Of a stretch of 64,000 nucleotides of DNA, positions 37,501 to 48,200 are shown piece by piece (position 1 is the stretch's first letter; each line of letters begins with the position of its first letter). The stretch spans positions 5,518,001 through 5,582,000 of the forward strand of contig OU612073.1 in NCBI GenBank assembly GCA_914767715.1, written 5' to 3'. A model generated the notes under the pieces. That model was not told where the DNA came from, did no database searches, and saw only the letters and a list, made by a program, of their open reading frames with translations. Source of the DNA: Membranipora membranacea. Taxonomy: Eukaryota; Bryozoa; Gymnolaemata; Cheilostomatida; Membraniporidae. A program made the position numbers and the translations under genes.

Positions 37501-40500
37501 TCTATATGCTTATATAATTTTTATGGATATACATGTGCATATATGCATATGCGTGTTGATGAACAATTGCATCTTGATTGTTTTTTCATTGCTGTATATA
37601 TCTCAATTTTTTATTATTGAACTCATAGAGGTAAATATGGCTGGGAAAATTTATTCACGCTGATATTGTATAAGGCAGCATTGTTTGGTTTCTCAATGTG
37701 AGGCAGCAATTTCACATTGGGCTTGCTCAATGGAATAAACTGCATAATTCACAGCTCTTGGTTGATACTGGTTTCCTTTCTGCTAAACATACTGCCTGTT
37801 ATCAACAAAAAAATTCCACAAGCTGAAACTGGGAAGAATGGAGATCATTGTCTCCGCAAAAAAAAATTGACATACTTGGATCCCATGTGTTCGTCGAATG
37901 CGCCTTGAACGAAGCGTTTGTATTTGAGGAATGATATCTGTGGTCCTGTCAGCATGCCAGGTGTATAGTAGGAGAAGCCAAGCATCTCCACCAATGAGGG
38001 AACTTCTGATAGGGCAGAGTCTTCTTTACCCTTTTTATCCTAAAACAGAAGAAACAGGTTGTCTTAATATGAGAGTCCCGACAGATATGGGGCATAATAC
38101 TGTTCCAGTTTGTATGTATATCTATTCATTGTCTCATGTTTGAGAAAACTAAGATTGTGAAAGCCTGTCAAGATCACAGATAAAATATCATGCAAATATG
38201 AAAAAATTGTGGTAAACAATTTTTTTGGTACCATCATTAAAAATAATCGAACACACAGACCAAATGAACACTCTATTCAATAAATCAGCAGCATGGCAGC
38301 ATATCTAAAGCTTTAAGATTGGTGCGTCGCTTGAGTTTGCCCCACATTGTGAGATAAGCGTGCTTCTACTGAAAGAATTCACATTTTTCCTTTCGAAATG
38401 GCACCAATGAGGCTACACTATTAAGTTTATAATCTTACAGCGTATGAAATTACAGTGTTAGTCATCGATTGGTTTTTTGACCTGGAGAGATAACTCTCAA
38501 ATATTGTTTTCCTTTAAAAAAAATTCAAATTGTTGTACTATGACCAGTACACATCTAAGCTATCTAGACTATTAATAAAATAATTGTGGAGCATCTTCTG
38601 TTAAAAAAAATCCTGGTGAGTACCTGAGCTGCATTAGTGGTGGCCTGTCTTGACAAGCTATTTTGGGGTGTTCCCCAACCTTCACCAGCAATGCTTGTCA
38701 AGACAGGTTACCATTAATAATATTATTTGATGATATGAATATCTAAGTACAGAAAATATGTCTGTATGAGTCATAGACTTAATATACTACTTATAATACT
38801 ACTTAATATAGTATATTAAGTCTATGGTATGAATACATTACACTAGCATTTATGAGATAATAATGGACAAAAAACAGTGACTACTTTGTTAAAGACTCAC
38901 TATACCTTTTGACCGCCGTCATATACATCCCAGGTCAGACCGATGAGTTTTAACGTCAGCACACAATGTGGAGTAGTCCAATCAACAACGTATTGAATCT
39001 CATCCATCAAACTACTACTAATATATCCATAGCATAAATATGTCTGTAATACAACACAAAGTCATGACAATAAACATCGTTCAGGCTGTTGATAAGCGGA
39101 GGACAACTCTCAATTTATAAAGACTGTAGGAGCAAAAGACTGTAGGAGTTATAACAATTGCCAAGAGTGTCCATTACCGCAATTGTCTTAAACTACAGAA
39201 ACACGATATGCAAAATCTACATAACTGAGTATCGTATCTGCTATTGTAGCCTAAATTACATGTTTTTTACAAGCCAAGTGAAGTGACTTCCTAATTATAT
39301 CTGGCAGAAAATTATTTCAAATAAATACATAAATATATGGTGATGTTACCTTCTTACATAATTGACTACAACAACTACCGGATAGAATTCCACAAATGAT
39401 TGTATTGATTGTCAGTATTTAGAGTCCATGCTCACTCACCCTATAACATACCTATGCACCATATGATGCTTATTCTACTCTAACTGGTGATTTATTTTAA
39501 CAACTAGTCTTTAGAATCTATTTATTCGATGGCACTGCATGGTGGCCTCTTATCATACCTTTTAGTGTCATTGTAATCACGGTCAACATCTTGTAAGGAA
39601 TAGGAACGCCATGCAAGGAATGGGAATATGTAATACCGCTAGCGTTAAACGTTAATCATACTTCATTAGACTTTTACATTTGGCCAACTTTTCACTTGCA
39701 ACCACAGCTGTAGTCAAAAATGGAATGCCTACTACCAGCAGAGATTTATGGCGGAACCTTGCCACGTTAGCCAATTGTTTTTTCTCCTTTGTCACACCTG
39801 GGAGCCGCCAAGACATCCATTGATCACCTGATGCTGGTTCATGCGTTGAGACATAAATTCAAATAAATGCCCTAACAATCTATCAGATGATAATCCAATT
39901 CTGTATTTGATTGAAATCAACGGCCAAAATGTAAGAAATATCTGTGACTACATTTTGTGCAGTTTGATGTTCAGATTCCTACCACACCCATACTTGGATA
40001 GGCGTACCATACTAGCCTTGATACGCGGTCACGGGTTTTAGTTTAAAAAAAAACCTGTGCCCCCCCCTTGACAAGGCTACTACCATACAGGTAACATGGC
40101 CAGAGTTTGTTATATTTAACTACCAAAGTGTGCCCTGAACTGAAACAGGCTTTGCATATTGCGACTAAAGCAAAATTTAGGAAATCATTCATCAAACAAA
40201 CAAATCTACGCTATATTACTTACCATGTTGATGGTAAAAGACAATGTTACAGCATATTTAGAAGATCCAAGAAGCACCATCAAGATATACATGATGACTA
40301 TGTTGATGAAGAAATTTGCCGATGCAATACCTAAAAACAGGAAAGCAAACAACATCCATCACTCAAAAACATCTCAGCTGTCAGATGTGTGGGTATAGTT
40401 CTCCAATCAAGTACCAGCATTTTCAAAAAAACAACTATGATAGTTTGGTTTTCATACATCAAAACAAAGCCAGTGCTTCAAACAAATAAGTAGGGCGTTG

Positions 40501-41672
40501 ACCTGATTGTTTGTTGTGAGTGTGAGGAAGACATAAAATTTATTGACAAGCAAAATGGTAGAAATTGACAAAATTGACGAAAGTGTTGAAGCTTATAAGC
40601 TTGTAGATGTCATTGGAACAAGGTAGGACTCAGTCTTGAATTATGTTTCTGCAAAATTATCTCCCAGATCTTTCCCTCACAACCTCAATTACCTTAACCA
40701 AGTATTTTTATTCTTTGCCAGAACCCACATATAAGATTCATTATCAATGGATGGAGATACAACCAACCTTGCTCAAATGTTACTTTCTAGTGTTGCAATC
40801 AACACCACTAAAGCGATATTCATCTATTGATAAACCATATTGTTTGATGTAGAGGTTTTTCTGAAGGAATGTACTCACCAAAGTTAAAGTACATGAGAAA
40901 AGCTCCAGTGAGTGTGTAATATAGATGTAGCACATTGGGATTGACTCCAGTTAGAAAAACTCGTTGAAAAATCGTCAAAGGGTAAACTGAAACAGAAGAG
41001 TACTCTTGTCAAACAGGTCATAAGGCCAAACCACACCAAGTGGAAGAGGAGCAGTAACATCAGGACCCTGACTTCAAGTACATTGGCATCGATTGGTAAG
41101 GAGTAAAAATAGGATTATTTTCGTTTCATTTCCCTCACTAACCACGCCGACGAACCAATAATCTTGTTGCCATTCTCATTAGGTTAACAGAGATGTTTTT
41201 TGGGCTACACACTTTTGTATCATTTGGCGTTTATTGAAAGGAAAAAACACCTAGTCCCATTTACTCCTTAATAACAACGCCAAAGGCCAAGGTATTCTTA
41301 TATTGAAAGCAATTGATGCATGGCGGTCATATGCTAAACAAACAAAGTAGTTTCCTATGAATTTTTTTGGCATTTATAATTACAGTGGTGTTCAAAGATG
41401 AGATTCTGCAAAGGAAATGGACTTTTTATGAGACAGGTATGTGATTTGTGTCACCATTAAAATCTCTCTCATATCTCATCTCAAGAGATAAATTGTTAAC
41501 CAAGAGTTGACCAAGAGCTAACCAGAGCTAACCGAGGATTGACCACACACCAAACAAACATAAACTTACCATACAACAATGTAGCGAATAATCTGACACC
41601 GGATATTTCCGCTCCAGTGAGGTCACTGAGGAACTGTGGAACAGACTCCATGGCATCCCATACTACGTTCAT
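31581..41672 (-). CDS. lpcat3: MBOAT lysophospholipid acyltransferase, LPCAT3/MBOAT5 type
   Basis: Eleven minus-strand exons join in phase to 469 residues (human LPCAT3 has 487): 41672-41570, 40986-40879, 40330-40224, 39043-38906, 38039-37876, 37339-37231, 36468-36382, 35111-34945, 34350-34203, 32170-32012 and 31700-31581 (TAA). The enzyme re-acylates lysophospholipids with acyl-CoA in the ER membrane (Lands cycle). Family landmarks in order are HCVLTLKLIGL, EVPSLVEMLGFSYY, GPQISFLKY, SFNINTN, YKRLRFLNNKQISQG and AVWHGLELGYF. N319 and H355 have the same 36-residue spacing as the conserved MBOAT Asn and His of LPCAT3. Many hydrophobic segments are visible. The C-terminus is KKEN, a canonical KKxx ER-retrieval signal, as in the human protein (KKME). 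Introns are long and carry repeats (32297-33636 and others). Confidence 0.94.
32297..33636. mobile_element. Nested inverted-repeat element in LPCAT3 intron 9
   Basis: Outer arms of about 157 bp lie at 32297-32453 and 33478-33636 (GTAATGTCAATGAC ... CTGTTTTTGT and its complement). Inside is a second foldback at 32790-33147 with arms of about 155 bp (GATGCTGTCCAAATGACCGT and its complement) and a spacer of about 40 bp. A further copy of the outer arm lies near 61010-61110 in the receptor gene. No coding capacity was seen. Confidence 0.8.
36662..36703. repeat. Perfect 18-bp hairpin
   Basis: CACTGATAAGCCGCAGGC (36662-36679) pairs exactly with 36686-36703 around a 6-base loop. The wider context (TGCTCCACTGATAAG ... 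GGCGGAGCA) resembles the inner stem of the foldback MITE family. It lies in LPCAT3 intron 6. Confidence 0.88.
38633..38718. repeat. 26-bp inverted repeat
   Basis: Arms 38633-38658 and 38693-38718 share CCTGTCTTGACAAGC and its complement, with three mismatches outside this core. It lies in LPCAT3 intron 4. Confidence 0.85.
38772..38826. repeat. Perfect 18-bp inverted repeat, AT-rich
   Basis: CATAGACTTAATATACTA (38772-38789) is exactly complementary to 38809-38826; the 19-bp loop is AT-rich. Similar words (ATTAAGTCTATG-like) occur near 41944 and 51317. Confidence 0.85.
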
Positions 41673-43890
41673 CCTGACCAGATTATCTATTTATCTATAC
41701 CGTCACCTGAGGGTGCGGAAACATTAACAAATTAAACACTTATACGAATAATAATAATCCCATGTACAGCATAAATGAGGCATTTAATTGTGGGCGGCAT
41801 TTGTGGTTGTTGTGCCCATTGCAGTGAAGCAACTGAATTGTGTAGTAGCAATGGTGACATCATTCATTTGCAGTCCCCCTCAATTAAGTGGCTCAGTGCC
41901 TTAATGTTAATGCCAAATATAATGTTCTATCTAGATTATTATTAAGTCTATGACCATGCAAATATAGTTCGCAATGTGTTTTTGTTTACCAGACTTATAA
42001 ATGAAGGTGACTTATAAAACGATAAATGTAGAGGCGTTTTTTATCTGAATCATATTTGCCTTTTTTTGTTGGCCATAGATGTTGACTTGTGAGTGTATAG
42101 ATATATTGATCACAGAGTGTATCTCTTTGAAATGGTTCATGAGTGGTTCGAGGTGTGTGTGGCTTGTAAGCGTGTGGCCACCCTATTCTTATGTACTGTT
42201 GTGAATTTAAAACGTATTATAATCTTTGGTATTATGATACATGATAAATGAATTCAGCAGGACCTTCAACATGTTGTTTGTGCAAAAGTTATAAACACTC
42301 ATTAAAAAATTAGTTATGCTAAAATAAGCATTAAATGCTTATTTAAAAGTTGTCTGAAGTAAAAGCTTCTAATATTATGTAAATCAAATTTGAGTATTAA
42401 AACATTAGAGGATCAAGCTCTGGCTCAAATTTCAGTACCAACTGACCCCTGTACTGTCAATTACAACTGTAGTTATATTTTTATCTAAACAGTCTAAACT
42501 CTGTGTAAGTTAATATGTATGTATGCCGGTAACGTGGTAATTATGTCATGAGTTAACTTTACAATAACAGTGAGCTGAATGGTGCTTTAAAGAGCAGGAA
42601 AACCAGTATGATTCATCAGCCATAATATGTAAACAAACCACATTGACAGTTCAAAGTCAAAATGTTCAAGTTTTGCTTCTGTTTATTGTTTACATTATAT
42701 GCATATGATAATTTGTACTTTGGCCAGATAACTAGCAGCGCAATTATTGGCCTTTTTTATCAGTGCTTGTTATCATTTATGGTGATATGAAGGAAACAAA
42801 AAATAGTTAGGCTAGGCCATATGCGCCTACATAGGGCCTACAGCCTACATACAACCTACACGGCCTACACACGCCTTGACCACCAGCATATTTGTTTGGA
42901 AGCTAACACTTTGCTGTCATCTGAAGCCAAGAAAAGGCAATGATCTTATCTCATATTGATCCCCTACCTTAGTATGTATTTACGTTGACCTGTATCAAGC
43001 CTTAGAGGAGTGTTAATCTCTATACACACATCATAATTCTGTGATAACCTACATAACCCAACCTCAACTCCACTTCATTTTAATAAAGCCACAGGTAGTT
43101 GTCTGTGGATTAGATGAATGTGGTGATGCTACCATAATTTATTATGATGGTAGGAATTTGTGTTTCTTTCGTGTCAAAATTCCGTCCAATAATGCTCAGA
43201 TTGTTCTACTGGGTTGTCAGCGTGTAGGCTACATGAAGAATGCGCTGGTTGGAGTTTTGACAGAATGGCTGATATTGCTATGTTAAAGGACGTGATGTCT
43301 GGAACGAAACTCAATATTTTTATGCAGTTAAGTTAAACTTATACTGCATGCACTCTGTGCCCAATTCGAAAGAAACATTCATACACAGGATTAGAAATAA
43401 AACGAAACAACAGGGATGATCACAAATTGGTGTGTTATTTCAACTCCTCGCTTAATAGTTGCATTGCTGTCTAGGGCAAATGTTATAATTTGTGATAACA
43501 CATCATTGAAAATAGTCTCACCCCTCCCCCAGCCATTCCAAACACATTCAGTAGACTGAGAGTCCGGATCAAGCCATGCTGCTAAGTTTCAATGGGGATA
43601 ATCACAGCCTGGCCTAACATAGAGGCCTACTGTATTAGGGCATAAAGCAAATTTGCAAAGTAAAATGCTTGCACGCATATAAATACATATAATAAACACG
43701 CATGTTGAGCATAGGACTGCAACACATTTCTACATTTAGCGTGGGTATCAATTCAATTGAAACCGAGCCCACTAAAATTAAGAAATGCAACAGTTCAATC
43801 AGAGCATAGTTCTTGATTGTATTGTATGTGGAGCTACAAGCAGTAAATTTCCCCCCGCCTCCTATTTCCTCAGTGTATACATATATACAT

Positions 43891-44007
43891 CACAGGCCTT
43901 CTGTAGTTGGTGAAAGTCTAGTGGTCGAGTGCCCCAGTGGTTGTGGCCTTGCCCAATGGGGCACTCGACTGCTAGACTTGCACCAACTACCGTATAGAAG
44001 GCCTGTG
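43891..44007. mobile_element. Foldback element with 46-51-bp arms
   Basis: The left arm 43891-43936 (CACAGGCCTTCT ... GTCGAGTGCCCCA) pairs with the right arm 43957-44007 (TGGGGCACTCGAC ... AGAAGGCCTGTG), with a 5-base insertion in the right arm and few mismatches; the loop is 20 bp. No target-site duplication was verified. Confidence 0.8.
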
Positions 44008-45024
44008 CATCACAGGTCTACTGCAAAACTTGGGTCTCTATCTGTCTCTCTCTCTAATCTGGCATTGTTTGACTACCCTACCTACCCACTTGTCAATTGG
44101 TGTCAGTTTTAGTTTGTAAAAGTGGGCCGGGCCAGAGGTCAAACGTTGAAGAGATCCTACCTGGGTTACACCTGTGAAAAACATACCTGCTGTATGCAAG
44201 GTAAACATTAGTAATTTAAAGATAGATATGGAATCGACTTATGCAAGCATCTTATCTTATTTAGAAGCTAGCAATAAATTATTGTTAAAAGAAGTATAAA
44301 GTCACAAAAGTGAAATGTGGCACTGGCAGTCCAACTAACTAACCATTCCATTGAATGATTCATTCAATGGCATTGTTTCTCACTGCAAGTCAGTGCACCA
44401 GCAGTAAATGTTTGGTTGCTCACCAAGTTTCTTGTAGAGGCAAATGTTAATTCCCAGTGTGAATGATCCAGTGGCAATAGTTTTGTAGTAAGATAGTATA
44501 CTATAATAGTAGAGTGTAGCTAATAATACCCTGGGCTCCCTCCCCTTTTCCAACCATGCATGTAAAATAGCCTGTTGTTACTCACATAATAATATGCAAA
44601 CTTAACGAGCATGCTTCTCAATCCCCGTCATTGAAAAATGCACCACATAGTTTCCGGTTGCCCGGGTACAGTAAACACTTTTGTACGTATCACAATTGCT
44701 TCCGGGGAGCCAAATTTCCCAGAGAACTTGACTAGAAGCTTGTGACAAGATTTGGAATCCAGCCAAGGCCATCCATTCAGCTTGTTTTAAAGGATTAAAA
44801 GCAGTGGGTTCCTCATTATTATTATTATTATTTATAAAAAATAAAAAATAGATACATCTTCTATGTCATGTGTATGGATTGCAAGCCTGTCAAAGTATAC
44901 TATCCATAATCATTGCCAGATGAATTGCAGGAGAACTCCTGTTGGTGCAGGCCATGCTGTGTGCTAACCGATATTTAAGGCACTCAGTCCAATTCAACAC
45001 TCGGTGTTGTGAGACATGTGGCAG

Positions 45025-45127
45025 GTGCTGTTCGGGACATCCTACAGCACTCATGTGGCCCCTACAGCACAATACAACATTGCTTTATATGACTTGAGTG
45101 CTGTAAGACAAGTTCCATACAGCACCT
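45025..45127. repeat. Imperfect inverted repeat with GGTGCTGT ends
   Basis: AGGTGCTGT ... CCTACAGCACTCA near 45025 pairs with TGAGTGCTGTAAG ... ATACAGCACCT ending near 45127. The same words (ATACAGCACCTG) occur at 22200, so it may be a dispersed family. Confidence 0.6.
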
Positions 45128-45270
45128 TACATTTGTCGTTCAACACCTGTTGCCAGCGCTGGTTTTTAGTGCTCATTCAGAATAGGATAAAGGTTTGTAA
45201 TGTCTTGCATATGTGATAAGCAAATAGATCTTATTTGCCTGCAATTCAGTTTGTATTTGTTACAGGTCTG

Positions 45271-48200
45271 ATGGCTAGCGGCATCTCCGATAATACCAAG
45301 AAAACACATGACAGAACTCATGCACGAAATGTATGTAAAGAATAGTAAGCATTAGAATATATGTGTGTGTGTGTTTTTTTTCGAAGGATGAGGGTACATG
45401 TAGACTTAGTTTGGTCAGTTTGCAGGCAAGTGGAATGCAGGCAATTGGATCAAACTTGTTCTAGGGTACACGCATTGTCAAGTTTCAAGAAGAAAAAGTA
45501 CCAGGCAGTGATGTTTAAAGCTATAGTAGCGCTTTTAGGATAGTGATATTTTTTGGGTAAAATAATATGGCAAATCACAGACTAACTATCATATCTTCCA
45601 AAGATTTTCCCCATCTTCAGGGCACCATGATCTAAAAAATTAGCATCTCATGCAGATTTACATGTTATACAGCGATAAAGGGGAGACAACCTTTGTGGTC
45701 GAGAAAAGTTGAGAAGAATTTTCATTTTAGTAAATCAAATGGTTCCAGCTGTGTCCATAGGCTATTTAAAAAGTTGCCATAATGCTCTTAATAATACTGA
45801 GACCTTCAAAATGATACCAAATATGGGGAGGTGCAACTATGGATCGATTGATTGCTTGATTTATTAGCTATCACAAACATTAAATGTTGCAGAAAAAGGA
45901 TGCATATACTTTGTCATAATCAGAGCTTGCTACTAGTGTATGTAACTGTATGGTTTTTTTAAAAAAAGAATCTCATATAGCTTTAACTAAGCATCTGTAA
46001 TGCTTTCATGCTGGCGCTAAGCCCCTCCTAGTCACCCTCTACCTTCTGGTCCAAACATGCTTTTCTGTCAATTGTTTGATGTAGAAATTCTCACAATTAA
46101 TGAACATTTGTCTTGTAAATCATATTTCAGCTCTGCGGACAGCTTCAGACAACTAGAAACTATGCTGCCCTATTACCGAAGGTCATCAAACTCATGGCAC
46201 ACAGTGATGTCGGTGTAAAGAGAATATGCTACGCCAGTTATGCAAAACATTGTCACAAGGTATGAAATTGCAGTTAATTCTTTTTCCGAAGACATGTAGG
46301 CAAACATAAGGGTAAACAATCATCATTGATAACTTGATGCGATGTCGAAATGTGACATTGTAAAGTGAACTGTCAATGAGCAGAAGAAATAATAAGTAGA
46401 CAAATTATTTCCAAAGTGTATAACCCTGATCATTGACATGACATTTTGGATCAGTGGTAAAGTTCGTTGCATGGCTATTTGTGGAGATATGCCATCAGTA
46501 TAAATCTTTGTGTCAGGATCTGGATAAAGCTAAAAATCTGGCAGCTTTTACGTAATGCTTTGATTGATGTCCCAGTTACAGCTGATTGAAAAAAGTTTAC
46601 AAGGGTCAGCTACAATTGGTCAAGCAACCATACATAAATAGACATACGCTTGTACATGCTTCCTCTTCCATATGCTATATATCAGTGACCCTGATACATT
46701 GAAAGAATCCATAGCAAACTGAGATTGGTAGTCCGTGGGAGGTGTAAAACACAGGAGTACTGCAATACCGTTTGGTTTGAGCGACTTGGAAAGGAGTATT
46801 TGTCTACCTCATAAAAGTTGACATGTTGTTTTCTTTTATTTCTAGGGACCTGGTGAAGCGTTATTGGCTATAAACACCATACTACAGGATAGTCACCACC
46901 AGTCACCTCTCATCAGAGCTCTGGTCATCAGTACTGTGTCTCTGATAAAGACGGAATCTACTAATGGACTGTTCCATAAAATCATCTCAGGTTTGTATCG
47001 ATTGTTTGAGTGATTGATTCTTTTTCTATCACTTACTATACTATCACTTTACTATCACTGTACTATACAATGCATGATGATGTCACAGTTTTCCAGTACT
47101 GCAATACAAAAAACAAGCACTTCCAGGAGACTGTTAAAGAGATATAACGGGATGTTTGCTTGGTGTGTATCACTTTACTATCGCATAATATAACATTTGT
47201 GAGAACAATTTGCTGGCACTCATGCCCTGCTGTTCGATTGCGTCACAGAACTGCTCAACTTCCGTTGATCTTATACAGAAAAATTGTGGTGTGTAGAAGA
47301 TGCCATATATGTTCAGTAGCTAACAATTTCTATCAAGCCTTTGGGAAATTGCGATTGTGGTATAACGATACAGCAGTTGTCTATTCCTTGAACTAGATCT
47401 TACATGGTTAAACAACTCCCAATGTTTTGTGATAATTATTGATTTGATATTCTGCCCTACATTGGCTAAGCAGTGTTATTCAGGTACCCTCCCAAAATTG
47501 GCAAACACCTGCAGTCAACTAAAATCAACTGCAGCAAATAAAATTGATATATATGTATATATATATATATTAATTTTATTTGCTGCATTTGCTATATATA
47601 TATATATAACAAAGACAAAAACCGTACAGGTTGTCAGACTTTTATGTTGTTTTTTATTCGAGTTAAGTAATATTTCACCTTTTCATAGATGGTGTTCAGG
47701 ATACAAGCGCCTTTGTTCGAAGACATGCCGTAGTTGCTTTATCTCATATAAGCAGTAGCAATGATGCTGAGAGCACAGAAGACAGCAGTCAATCTAAAAT
47801 TATACAGGTGAGAACAGTTTAACATTGCTATCAGTCATATCCATGCTACATAGTTGTTAGTTAGAATACAGTTGCTGATTTAAATTTTGCCGATTACTAC
47901 AGCTCTATATATACTGTTTAGGAAAGCAAAAAACAACCACTGTTCATATCAAAGCAATCTCATAGCAATGAACAATATAACTATCATAACTCACATGAGG
48001 GCGTTATTAATGATGTAACCAATTTCAAAGTCCAAAATCCAAGGGTGTAGATGGGTCTAGAGTATGTTATCTCCCCTGAGACGGATTATCAATAAAATTG
48101 AAATGATGGTCTGAAAGCAGTATAACAGTGATAGCCTTGTACGAGTGATTCTTTTTATTGCTATGAGACTGCTTTAGTATGAACGGTGGTTGTTTTTTTG

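Larger units (their letters stand above)
41673..45270. other. Head-to-head intergenic region between LPCAT3 and AP-4 beta
   Basis: About 3.6 kb separates two divergently transcribed start codons. No further exon set is recognised. It holds short CCTACA-rich repeats (about 42826-42878), the inverted repeat at 43891-44007, an ATT microsatellite near 44816 and an imperfect inverted repeat at about 45025-45127. The promoters of both genes should lie here, but I can point to no clear motif. Confidence 0.6.

Noticed and set aside
41539-41727. Plus-strand frame over LPCAT3 exon 1
   Set aside because: It is antisense to the first coding exon of the acyltransferase, which is confirmed by phase and family match on the minus strand.
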